Of a stretch of DNA of 64,000 nucleotides, positions 1 through 10,041 are shown in pieces. The position numbers and the translations under genes are program-made. The notes below the pieces were generated by a model. It made no database searches. It had not been told where the DNA came from and saw only the letters and a program-made list of their open reading frames with translations. The DNA lies in assembly GCA_003868215.1 (NCBI GenBank), contig QWDQ01000003.1:310001-374000 (forward strand). Reading direction: 5' to 3'. Position 1 is the stretch's first letter; the number at the start of each line of letters is the position of its first letter. The DNA comes from Pseudophaeomoniella oleicola (Eukaryota > Ascomycota > Eurotiomycetes > Phaeomoniellales > Phaeomoniellaceae).

Positions 1-1
1 T

Positions 2-968
2 GGTACTTCTGATGCAGTCATCCTTGCCGTGTACAAAGTCATGGTCACCGAGGTCCGTCCAATGTGAGATACTCTACACTAAGCGCATTACTGACATCCT
101 AAAAGGCGTTTCTGGGCAATTTTAGAGAGGCGAAGATCCATCAACAAGGACTTGCGAACATTATCCGTATGCGGGGGGGCTTGGACAAGATCCCAATAAT
201 GCTTGCTCAAGGAGTGATGCTGTATGAACATATCAAATTCCTAATAACCTTGTCAGAGGGCTGACGATACGCAGAGCTGAATCGTTGTTGCCTTTCACCA
301 CGCCTATGACGCCGGTGCCAAAGTCTTTTGGGGAGCACGCTGAACTGACGCTGCGCGATTTTTGTGCTCAAAATGGAGTCACCATGCTCGAAGAACAGCC
401 TTCACCGGAGTCTTTGTTCCCGTCGTTCTGCAATGACCAACTTGGGACCATCCTTCACAGCATTGAAGACATGGTTCAGTTTGCCAACATGTTTGGTGTC
501 CAACCACAGTCTAACCGAAAGCTTGCGAAAGTAGCGCAAGCATACCAACTCAAATATTTTGTCATCAAAATCCAGCTCTCCAACTATGAGCCACAGAACC
601 AACTTGAATCCGTATTCGTCGCCGCCATGTCCGCGTTCCTGACAGTGACCTTTATCTGGGGAAATCCAGGTTGTGCACCACTTCGAGAACTCGTCAGGTA
701 CGTCGATAGACACCTGACTGGAGATATCCATACCTTATTGTGGAAGACTGCGCCTGAAATCCTCCTCTGGATCGCATTTATTGGTGCATTTGGCTCACTC
801 GAGCAAGATGGACACACTCGGTTTTTGGACATTATCAGGACGTGCGCCGGACGATTAGATCTTTCTACGTGGCTGCGCTGCCGTCAACATCTACGGAAGG
901 TGCTATTCTACAAAGGCAGGATCGACCCTCATTTCGAGAACATCTGGCGAACGGCAATGGTTACCTGA
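2..968 (+). CDS. Fungal-specific transcription factor, C-terminal part (partial at 5' end)
   Basis: The 3' part of a gene that begins before the window. A first exon remnant (from about base 2) joins through a probable intron at 64-125 (GTGAGA donor, CTGAC branch, TTTTAG acceptor) to coding sequence with the motif HQQGLANIIRMRGGLD. That motif is typical of the C-terminal region of Zn2Cys6 regulators. The long open stretch 285-968 (about 227 codons) continues this domain, with a hydrophobic centre and a final L-R-K-V-L-F/W-R-T block. No DNA-binding domain is visible; it would lie upstream. The frame between about 222 and 264 does not run through cleanly. Either a very short 35-nt intron (222-256) is removed or there is a one-base break. 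The family call is by pattern and the target genes are unknown. Confidence 0.6.
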
Positions 969-1949
969 GCGGATGGTGCAGACTTGGTTGATATAAGATG
1001 GCTGACAGGCTCTCCTCTGCTACGAAAGTATCGCAAAACGAACACAAAAGAATCGACGGCGAACGAGACTTCGAGTTTGGCCTTGACGCTGCAGAGCAAT
1101 TTGGCTCACAAAGCTACTACGATCGGCGAGATTCCGCGTATGCTTCGTTTACCTACGTTCAGGAGACGGAACATCTGATATGAGAAGCAGAGCAATTTGC
1201 TCCCGGCCTCTGATCTGTCCTTCGTCGCTCAATGAAGCGTTCATGCACACGTGTCGTATGCGATGAACAGTAAGGACTCAGGCCACGGAGCGTCAAGCGG
1301 CGTCGCGCCCTCAACTCGATCGATTTATAGTCGTCGATCTAAACGAGATCGCACGGCAGCTCACATGGTTCCATCAGCTGAATGCTGTTTCTACCCCCGA
1401 GTCGCCAGTAGTGGGTCTGGGGAATTCTCATACAATGACTTTTATTCATTGATTCTAGCTTACCATGTATTTTGTTTGAGCGCATTTTGCAATCGATTGT
1501 CAAATGTTACACCGGCTCGAGTCACAGCGGACTCAATTTGGGAGGGATCTGCCGAAAAACACTTTGCAAGATAAACAGACTTGCAAGCATCAGGGGTGTG
1601 CCTTGTTTGCACGTTGTATGTCTATCTTGAAAGTTCATGAAAATATACCTATTTTTAGCAATTAGACAAGATTGCAATATTGTAGCTTTTTCTTGGTGGT
1701 AGATACGTGATGCTCTTGTAGACTTACACTGCTTCAAACAGTTACGTCTGCGATGAATATATTTCCGAAACCTGGATATCCACCATTTCGACCTTGAATA
1801 ACATCATAATTCATTGGTCGGTTGTACCACGCACCGCTTCTTTGTGTACAATGGTAATTATTCCACCATAGATATATACGATCATAACCACAGTCACAGT
1901 TCAAGTAATAACGCGTTTGGAATCGAATCCAACCCCATCGACTTCTTGC

Positions 1950-2010
1950 CTCCTTTTTTTCCCTTTTTTTTCCCTTTTTTTTCCCTTTTTTTTCTTTTTT
2001 CTTTTTTGGA
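1950..2010. repeat. T-rich (T)n(C)3 minisatellite-like tract
   Basis: Runs of 7-8 T alternate with CCC about four times and then pass into T-rich sequence. This is a low-complexity polypyrimidine tract about 430 nt before the next start codon. Such tracts are common in fungal promoters; any function here is unknown. Confidence 0.8.
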
Positions 2011-2293
2011 TATTCGTATGAGTCAATAAGAAAGGAGCAGACCACGCGATATACCCGTCATCATCATCACCGTCCAACTAAATCTGGGTCTTGCATTGAT
2101 TCATTGAATGAGCAGGGGTTTTTCGTCAACGGAGAAAGGTGTTTTATTTAAATGACTCATATCAAATCTGGGAAGGGAGGGTTTTTAGGTCGCTGTTGAG
2201 TGAGATCAGTAATTGATTGGATTGGCGGTTTTGATAGTTGGGTGGATAAGGAAAGAAGGAAGGAAAGGGGAGAAAGGATTGGAGGTTGTAAGT

Positions 2294-2325
2294 AAGTGAG
2301 CGAGTGAGTGAGTGAGCGAGTGAGG
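2294..2325. repeat. GTGA/GCGA tetranucleotide microsatellite
   Basis: Tandem GTGA units interspersed with GCGA, about eight units, in the presumed 5' leader or promoter of the following gene. Confidence 0.75.
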
Positions 2326-2436
2326 TAGAGGAGAGGAATACCAAGGTGTCTTCGGGGGATGGGAATTGTATGCGCATGTCCTGAACAACACTTCGACGAG
2401 TGCCTTCCATTTTCTTTTCCTTCCTGGCAATATTAA

Positions 2437-3873
2437 ATGTCATCACAACGACCGCTTCGAAATCGTCTGTTCTACAGGAGGATCACGACACTCTGTACAA
2501 AGCGGCCGTTGGTGGCTTTATATATCAGCACTCCGGGAGAAAGTAGCAGCAGCAGCAACAGCAGAGTCATGATGTCGTCTTCTATTTCTACTCCTACGAC
2601 GGCATCCAGGCCGATTTCTCCACCGTCGGCGAATCGACAGGGGCCTCGTTATCTTGCTGCTTCTTCGGCAGTGGATGAAGGATCTGGGACTTCAGAGCAG
2701 CAGCAGCAGAGTGGCTTGGCAAGGAGTAGTGAGCATGGCGGTGCTCGTGGTGAGGGGAAGGATGACACCGTTAGAAGAGGACGAGGGACCGGCGGTAAAG
2801 GTGGTAAGAGAGGAGGAGGAGGAGGAGGGGGCGGTAAACAGCTGACCCATTTCCTCTGCATACCTCTCATCACACCGACGTCGCGCGCAGAGCTGGAAAG
2901 GAGCCTAAAACACTTCAGAGACGTGGTCCTAGAGGAGCAAGCTGAGGGAAAGGAGTCGTCAGAAGGACAGTCAACGTCAGTATCGACGTCATCGAACACA
3001 ACAGACCCGACGAGTACTACCCCGAGCTCTTCAATATCACATCCACAGAATTTGAAAGGGATCATCCCGGCTGATGCTATTCGTCCGCTGGGAGCTCTGC
3101 ACCTGACCATAGGTGTGATGTCTCTTTCTGATTCCTCCGAAGATCAAGACGATAGAGGAGTGGGAGCAGGATCTACAGCAACTCCGGCAGCAGCAGCGAA
3201 ACCCACCCTCCAAAAAGCCCTCGACCACCTCTCCTCCCTCGATCTCCCCAAACTCCTTGCCTCCGTCTCCCAAACCTCAACCTCAACCTTACCCCCACCC
3301 CCTGCCCCTCCCTTCGTCATCTCCCTCAACGGCCTCCATACCTTCCGCCCCCAGTCCCCCACCACCCGCCTCCTCTTCGCCTCCCCCTCCGACCCAACAA
3401 ATCGCCTATACCCATTCGCGAACCTGATCCTACAATCTTTCGTCGACGCCGGCTTTATCGAATCTGCTAGAGATCTCAAACTGCACGCTACGATCGTGAA
3501 CATGATCTATTCGAAGGAGGCGAAGAGTAGGGTGAATCGTGGAAGAGGAGGAGGAGGAGGAGGTGGTGGTGGTAGAGGTAGGGGAAGAGGGAGGATGATG
3601 ATGGAATTCGAATGGAGAGACATCGCGACGTATTTCAACGAGCGAAACGCTGGGTTGTTACCTCTTGAATCTGCTTCTCCTGATACTGATACTACTGTCG
3701 ATGGTGTTCAGACAGATACAGCGGAGGAATTCACATGGTCATCAAACATCCAAATCGACAGGGTTTGTATCTGCGAGATGGGCGCAAAGCCTGTTGATAG
3801 GGAAGCAGAAGAGGAGGAGAAGGGGTTGGGGATGGTATATCGGAAGGTTGGAGAGAATGTTTTTATGCGTTGA
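2437..3873 (+). CDS. AKAP7/ASCC1-like 2H phosphoesterase
   Basis: A 478-residue single-exon protein with the two hallmark motifs of the 2H (LigT-like) phosphoesterase superfamily: HLTIGV (His222, Thr224) and HATIVN (His350, Thr352). The context LGALHLT and DLKLHATIVN matches the AKAP7/ASCC1 branch, where the two H-x-T motifs form the active site on cyclic or 2'-5' phosphodiester substrates. The ASCC1 N-terminal KH domain is absent. Instead the first 130 residues are Ser/Gln/Gly-rich, and two GGA-coded Gly/Arg runs (about residues 110-135 and 366-390) look disordered and possibly RNA-binding. A second in-frame ATG pair at 2569 is an alternative start. The substrate is unknown. Confidence 0.85.
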   Translation: MSSQRPLRNRLFYRRITTLCTKRPLVALYISTPGESSSSSNSRVMMSSSISTPTTASRPISPPSANRQGPRYLAASSAVDEGSGTSEQQQQSGLARSSEHGGARGEGKDDTVRRGRGTGGKGGKRGGGGGGGGKQLTHFLCIPLITPTSRAELERSLKHFRDVVLEEQAEGKESSEGQSTSVSTSSNTTDPTSTTPSSSISHPQNLKGIIPADAIRPLGALHLTIGVMSLSDSSEDQDDRGVGAGSTATPAAAAKPTLQKALDHLSSLDLPKLLASVSQTSTSTLPPPPAPPFVISLNGLHTFRPQSPTTRLLFASPSDPTNRLYPFANLILQSFVDAGFIESARDLKLHATIVNMIYSKEAKSRVNRGRGGGGGGGGGRGRGRGRMMMEFEWRDIATYFNERNAGLLPLESASPDTDTTVDGVQTDTAEEFTWSSNIQIDRVCICEMGAKPVDREAEEEEKGLGMVYRKVGENVFMR

Positions 3874-4499
3874 GAGATACTGGACTGTTGTGGTTTGATT
3901 TGACTTGTTTTTATTTGAGTGGAATGATATACTACTTTTGATTACCTATACACTTTGTTCGTACATATGGATGCCTCCTTTTCTCACAAGGAGAAATCTC
4001 ATCTTGAAATGATGTTTGATGCGATGGTGATCGATATGAGCTGTCCTTCTCTCATGATCACATTATTTATCCTCCTGCTTCTCCGACATAGACATATTCC
4101 TTTTGGCCTATGTTGAGTATACATACTGATTTTGATATCCAAAAAAAGGAGGATTCCTTTCCTGGGACCGTCGGCTGCCAGAGATATTGTGGTAAAGGGG
4201 GATGATGAGGATCATGATCCCTATTCTGACTGACGACGATGGCATGGTGTGGCCTGTCTCTCTTCCTGGTACTCCCTGGATTCCGAATGCCGGCATTCAA
4301 GAACCCCGTCTTATTGGAAGATGTTTGGGAGGGGAGGAAGAGCTTGAGACTGTTTCGGTTGGTCCTTGGAGCGGTGCCGAGTCTGATCCATTATTGGTTT
4401 ATGGGATCATGCTGATTCGGAGAGAGAAGTGTCGATGAGCTGGCAAGCTCGTGAGGTTTCTTCGTATGATTCGCCGTGATACTTTTGAAAATATCTGTT
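3874..4499. other. Intergenic region between convergent genes
   Basis: Holds the 3' flanks of the 2H phosphoesterase gene and of PTH2. Small open frames here have no recognisable features. Nothing else seen. Confidence 0.6.
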
Positions 4500-5204
4500 T
4501 TAGAGCAGCTTTAGATGTCCCGTCACTTGATCGACCACAGATTTCGGTCCCAACACTCCAAGCACCGTCATGCTGCCAGCGGCAATCTGTGTCCTTCCAG
4601 CATCTCGGATTGTCTTCGCACATAGACCTAGACTCATCGCTTGTGCTTGTAGGACTTCTAGTTCTTCCTCGGACTTTGCTTGTAATGCGATCTTCGGCTG
4701 ACCGTGGGATTCCCAGCGCTTGAGCAGTGACAAGGATGGAGGGTGGGATGCCAGGGATTTGTAACATGAGAGAGTAGCGTGGGAGGCTTGAGCGGCCATT
4801 TTTCCTATGTGAAAGTCAGTCGACGAGTCTCAATGGGCCAAAATTGGTTCTCGAGAAGGAAATATTGTACCTTTAGTCATGCCTAGGTCTGTTCGAATAA
4901 CCAATACCAGCTTCACTTCTTCCCACGTATTTGAAAAGTCCTTCAATTCTGCACCATCGCCTTCGTCATCTTCGCTGTCCTCTTCTTGAGAAGCCTCAGC
5001 TCCACTGTCTTCGTCACTGCTACCTCGATGGACTTTGACATCGTAACTATTCGGCCAACTCTTCTTCCCAGAGTGAGCAATTGAGGATGATGTGTTTGCA
5101 GCCGTCGCTATGCTGTGACCAAACCATGTCCCTATTGCAAATACTCCAATGCTGGTCGCAATAAACGCTGGGGATTTCAGAATTGTAAGAAAATCGGCCG
5201 ACAT
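4500..5204 (-). CDS. PTH2: Peptidyl-tRNA hydrolase 2 (Pth2/Bit1 family)
   Basis: Exons 5204-4871 and 4804-4500 give 212 residues; the intron is 4805-4870 (GTACAA donor, CATAG acceptor). The splice restores the family signature RTDLGMTKG-KMAAQASHA. The rest of the Pth2 fold follows: QPKIAL, the RDAGRTQIAAGS block and the TGHLKLL terminus. Pth2 hydrolyses peptidyl-tRNA released prematurely from ribosomes. Residues 12-35 form one hydrophobic helix, fitting an N-terminal membrane anchor as in yeast and human Pth2 (mitochondrial outer membrane). An acidic linker (about 60-85) precedes the catalytic domain. No key residue appears lost. Confidence 0.95.
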
Positions 5205-6699
5205 GATAGCGTATATTGTAGGGGGAAGTGACGGTCGTAAACCTGTGTTGAAGAGAAATGACTGACTTGCACAAGAAGTCCGAGCTCTGTGTCTTTTAAG
5301 ATGCCGATCTCATGCGAGGTAAGTTACTGCATACTGTGAGATGTCTGAGTACTACGTAGTACAGACGATGATATATTTCTGTGCTAAGTAAATCTAGAGC
5401 TTGCTTACTGTCCCTTACTGTACCTTACCATGTGAAAGCTTCCCCACACTGCCCGGCCCCTGAATACCAACTACGTACCTCGTAACTTACCCAAACAAAG
5501 TCGACGACTCTTCAGCGCTTAATGGCTCCCTCCAATTGGTGAAAAGGCTGTTAGCGTGATCGCCTTGGTCTACCTGGTGGACGGCAGGCTCGATATAGTA
5601 GTCAATCCACCCTTTTCGTAAGTCTCGACAAGAGCCGAAATTCGAGATCCGAATGGACACCTCGGGAAGTCAACGGCTATAGGCGAGATCAAGTACTGAG
5701 AGTCAAAGACCTTCCAACTGTGACGACAGGTATTGCTTGCTATCAAGCTGCCTCCTTTACAGATTTCTGCCTTTGCCAGTTACTCGTATCTTAGCAGACG
5801 CTCCGATCCTGACTCAACGGCACTATCGCTCTCAGCCTGTTGCACTCTGTCGGTACTAAAGATTAGCTACTGCTGCCACCGGATGGCCTACTTCAGAAAC
5901 CAGTCCGGAATGCCAATTTTGGATAAGTTAGGACCACTTGCCCCAGAAAGCAGGACAAGGTAGGGTTTGAGTTTCTTGCATGGTCTGTCAAGGAGAACCT
6001 CTGCTCTCTTGTGGTAGCATAAGCTTTGATTTTTTTTTTCTTGGATATATGCTATCTGAACGGTCTATGACTGTCCTAATCCTCACATTTTGGCCATCTT
6101 CCCGAAGAGCTCAATGCTGATGACAAAAAAGAGTATCCCGATATCATCGGTTCGTTGAATTGGAGGACGGAGTGCCCTTCTTGCTGCCTTTTTCAGCCGC
6201 TAGAACACGGACCTATGTTAGCGACCACGTGTATGACAGCAAGAGATAATCAGAGAGCATAAGTTCCATGACATATGCAAAGTCTGGATCTGTAGGAATC
6301 AATCGCTGATAAGTGTATCAAACACGCAACTGTGATTCGAAGGTTGCTGCATAGTCTCTGTATCGATGGTTTGAAGATAGCTGTACTTATGATATAACAA
6401 AAGACATGCCTCTGTACCGTCGTTGAGACATTGATCCAGATAGCGCCCCCACGCAAAGCACTCACAAATGCCCATTCCATGCTTAAAAGTTTCGTGTCGC
6501 TAGCTTGAGCGCAATGAACCAAACAACAGAGACTTCTGAGGACCAAGGAAAACAGAGCCTTGATACGCCAATTTCCGTACGACATGGCAACTAGCTGCTA
6601 GTCAGACATGACGCTCGACTGTCCTGCTATTTTCGTATGATGCTGACCTAATCGAGCCTTGTACCAATTCAACCTTATCATGCCGCGCTCCATGAGCAC
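5205..6699. other. Intergenic region with short inverted repeats
   Basis: Nearly 1.5 kb upstream of PTH2 and downstream of the PRPP synthetase gene. Open frames at 5733-5963 (+) and 6250-6585 (-, 111 codons, hydrophobic N-terminus) have no recognisable domain and I do not call them. A palindromic patch lies at 5318-5491. Confidence 0.55.
5318..5491. repeat. Possible small inverted-repeat element
   Basis: A 10-bp inverted repeat, GGTAAGTTAC at 5318-5327 and GTAACTTACC at 5482-5491, encloses a perfect 14-bp palindrome GTACTACGTAGTAC at 5349-5362 and short TTACTGT/CTTACC repeats. The 174-bp size and ends could fit a MITE remnant. I see no clear target-site duplication, so this is tentative. Confidence 0.35.
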
Positions 6700-7884
6700 T
6701 CACACAACAGCATGGCTGAACAAAAAGCTGACGCTCTCTCCATTATGTGTCCGTCTACAGGCCTCTGCAAGCACGGGACTGATATCGATTGTTTCGAGCT
6801 TGCAACCTTTCTGGCCTTCAGACACTGCGAGACCCTCCACTTTCTCATCAGCGATTGGCACTGTATTTGTGACCACTAATCGACTCAATTTGCTGGTTTT
6901 CAAGTTTTCAACTGCCTTCCCGGAAAGGATTCCGTGTGTGACGATAGCGACAACTTCTTTGGCGCCGTGCTGCATAAGAACATCGGCAGCTTTCACAAGT
7001 GTGCCACATGTATCGGCCATGTCATCCACAAGAATGGCAACCATACCTTTCACAGTTCCAACGAGCGTCATTCTGCTGACCTCGTTTGGGCGCGCTCGTT
7101 CTTTGTGAATAAGGGCAAACGGAAGATCAAGCCTATCGGCCATACTTGTCGCCCGTTTAGCGCCGCCGGCATCAGGGCTGACGATGACACACATGGGAGC
7201 ACCCGACTCGCCCATCGGGCCTTCAATGCTGTCTGGTGAATGCAGTGCAGCACTAGCCATGAGGTTCTCCCGAATCCATTTCAAACAGCTTGGTTCAGCA
7301 TATAGGTTATCGACTGGCACATTGAAGAAGCCTTGAATTTGGCTCGCGTGTAGGTCCATCGTTATGATATGATTGCAACCAGCTGTCTGGAGCATGTTCG
7401 CCATAAGCTTCGCAGTGATCGGTGCTCGTGATTTATCCTTCTTATCTTGTCGCGCATATGGGAAATTTGGGATGACTGCCGTGATGCGCCTTGCAGAAGC
7501 AGTCTTGCAAGCATTTATCATGATAAGAAGTTCCATAAGGCCGTCATTGATGTCGTTTGGCCTTGTCGACTGGAGAATAAAAACTGATGCAACATGTGTT
7601 AGTTTCGGGGATTGAAGCATTCAGCGCATGTGATATCGCAGGGACACGTTAAGCATACCATCCTCGTCTCTGACTGACTCCCCAATCGTGACACTGGTCT
7701 CCTGATTCGAGTATTGAAGTACCATGATCTTTGTAAGCTCAATGCCCAAGCTAGGTCAACGTCGTTAGCCACTGTCATCCAAACTGTGTTCGATGATGGA
7801 CAGTCAATCGTACCGACTTGCGACAGCTCTGGCAAGCTCTGGGTGGCTGTTGCCAGTCAACAGTTTGATGGAATTGGCCGCCAT
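6700..7884 (-). CDS. PRS: Ribose-phosphate pyrophosphokinase (PRPP synthetase)
   Basis: Exons 7884-7814, 7750-7659 and 7583-6700 give about 348 residues, with introns 7751-7813 and 7584-7658. Splicing yields a canonical N-terminus ([11 protein letters not shown], then the R-L-G-I-E-L block) followed by [31 protein letters not shown] and the PRPP-binding loop [11 protein letters not shown]. The enzyme makes PRPP from ribose-5-phosphate and ATP for purine, pyrimidine, NAD, His and Trp synthesis. An insertion of about 24 residues sits between the [13 protein letters not shown] helix and [11 protein letters not shown]. It resembles the Prs2/3/4 type rather than subunits with long non-homologous regions. 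The C-terminus ([11 protein letters not shown]) looks complete. Confidence 0.95.
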
Positions 7885-8390
7885 GGTGGACTACGTTACG
7901 CGAAACCAAAAAAGCGTAGGCTATAGGCAAATATGTCTCATTGCGACGAAATCATCACTAAAAATATCGATGTCGGTCGAATCAATCTGATCAATCCCCG
8001 CGGTGGGACACACATCAGGACTTGGAGCGATCGATGTCAAGAAACATTTTTTCAGCGGATGGGACGATATGGGGCCACCATTTCTCCGCCAAACAGAGGA
8101 GTCTCACTAGTCTACGACATAGGGAGCGATAGGATGGAAATTTTTGAAGTCATGGTATTGAGAAACTACTAGTGCCTAAATACACCAATAGCCTCCATTT
8201 GTCGTTGGAAGCAAAGCCAACATTGTTGTGCGTGATTCTAGTCAGTCTGCAGTGCTTGAGCCACTTCAAGGGCTGCCTGCCGCTTGACTATTCATCAAAT
8301 CACATAGTCTTCCGTAGAGAAATCCTCTTCCCCAGTCATGTCTTTCGAAAATGCCAGCGCCAATAACGAGTACACTCAAGACATCCTCAC
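7885..8390. other. Intergenic region: PRS upstream and RPS6 downstream flank
   Basis: About 500 bp between the eS6 stop and the PRS start, both on the minus strand. Small open frames at 7933-8366 have no recognisable domain. It presumably carries the PRS promoter and eS6 3' UTR. Confidence 0.6.
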
Positions 8391-9274
8391 TTACTTCCTC
8401 AAAGAAGAAGCACGTCTCTTCCTCAGCTCTGTTCTCTTCTCACGCTCCTCGTGAACACGCTTAGCGAGAAGTTGAGCATAGTCGTTGGCAGCATCCTTGG
8501 CAGCTTCCGCCCTTCTGCGCTTAAGTGCAATCCTGTGACGCTTGTGTTGCATACGTTGTGGGGTAACGAGACGTTGGATCTTGGGGGCCTTGGTGTATGG
8601 CTTCTTGCCCTCACCCTTGGGAACAACCTCTCTTCGAATGACGAACTTGCTGTAGAAGGATTAGCACCAAGGTTGAACACGTTGTAAACTGTGATCTACT
8701 AACCGGACGTCATCCTTCTTGTCAAGACCAAAGAAACGTCGAATCTTGGTGGCACGCTTTGGTCCAAGGCGCTTGGGCTTAACTTCGTCGGTCAAACCTG
8801 GGAGATCGCCATCACCTTGCTTGACAATAGAGAGAGCAAGGACAGCGAGGTCTTGAGCGACGATGCAGCCACGGACCGACTTGCGCTTGCGTTCACCGGT
8901 GCGGCGTGGGCGATAGCATGAGTGACCGTCGGAAAGGAGGAGACGAACACGAGTTGGGAGCATCTAGTAAACCGGTCTTAGCAAAGGAAGGAGTTGTAGA
9001 AGTCGTATAATTCATACCACACCCTGCTTCATTGGGAAACCTTGCTTGTCGTTACCACCAGTGATGCGCACAACCTGTCCAACCTCCATCAGTAATTGCT
9101 CAATCAATGACCGAAATGCTTAAAACGCACATATCCCTTCCACTCATCACCGAGACTGTCGGCTGGAACCTCCTGGCCCATCTTCTTGTCCATGAAGATA
9201 CGGAGCTTGCGCTCATCGTCGACTTCGAGGAGCTTTTGGGTCCCGTTGGCCGGGTATGATATGTTGAGCTTCAT
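8391..9274 (-). CDS. RPS6: 40S ribosomal protein S6 (eS6)
   Basis: Four exons (9274-9131, 9074-9018, 8963-8704, 8649-8391) encode 239 residues, the usual fungal eS6 size. The product starts [15 protein letters not shown] and continues through [36 protein letters not shown] and the basic [18 protein letters not shown] block. It ends in [10 protein letters not shown], which keeps the RRxSS C-terminal site phosphorylated by AGC kinases in yeast eS6. Introns are 56, 54 and 54 nt and cluster toward the 5' end, as usual for fungal ribosomal protein genes. It is a core component of the small subunit. Confidence 0.97.
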
Positions 9275-10041
9275 CTTGAAATTGTCGAGAGCAGGCTGTC
9301 AAGACTGTCGTTGAGTCTCGACTAGATGCCAGCGATCGAAGGTTGGTGGTTGGCGAGATGAAGTTGGCCGTGTTGTCAATGTGCTTTCTGCTTCCCTCAA
9401 TTTTGGAGAGAAAGTGCGAGGGCGATGTGGAAATTCACGGGGCTAAACCAAATTGAGACTTCCCACAACTAATACAAATTGGGAGAATGGTCTTGGCGCC
9501 TTTACCGTATCTTGTATGAAAGGTATCCACTACTCACTTCTACTTACCCTCGGAGCCTCTCGAGCCTCTTTCCCACTCTTCCCCATCGTCAGAACCTATC
9601 TCAGTCTGTCGTGTGTTCCAAACTCCAAGACAGAGGAGCTGGACGTCTATGTCTTGCTTCATATTATTTGTCCGTCTGTAGATGTCACCCTGTTATCTCA
9701 CGAAAAGATTATTTTAATAACCTGTTGTTTGAGAATATCTCGACTCCCCTGTGACGCCTGTAGTACCTAAATCCTTACGCATCGAGCACCAGTCTGAAAG
9801 ATAGCCGTTGGAAGAGTCTTGGAAGTGCCAAGCGCTTTCCGTACGTGTAAAGCAGCTTACGGCATCAACTGCTACTGGCATGGGAACATATCTCGAAAGA
9901 CTATTAGCAAGTTGAGGGAAGAAATAATGGCATGTTGCAGATGCTTTGAGCTATAACGAGTGACAATACCCCAATTTCAGGGAATGCAGGTAGAATGGCA
10001 GCCAGCTTCCTGACCTTCCATCATCAGTCAGAGGCCAAGTC
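9275..10041. other. Intergenic region, divergent promoters
   Basis: Lies between the divergent eS6 and AN1/APH genes. Two overlapping open frames at 9453-9770 show no known domain or intron-supported extension. Presumed promoter space. Confidence 0.55.

Larger units (their letters stand above)
969..2436. other. Intergenic region with simple-sequence tracts
   Basis: No convincing gene. Small open frames at 998-1183 and 1251-1574 have no recognisable domain. The stretch holds a T-rich (T7-8 C3)n tract at about 1950-2010 and a GTGA/GCGA tetranucleotide tract at about 2294-2325. It presumably holds the promoter of the 2H phosphoesterase gene. Confidence 0.6.

Noticed and set aside
1251-1574. 107-codon open frame
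   Set aside because: Composition not protein-like and no family similarity; the segment resembles non-coding sequence.
6250-6585. 111-codon minus-strand frame with hydrophobic N-terminus and eight Cys (possible small secreted protein)
   Set aside because: No cleavage-site context, domain or codon-use support; in an intergenic stretch where chance frames of this size are expected.
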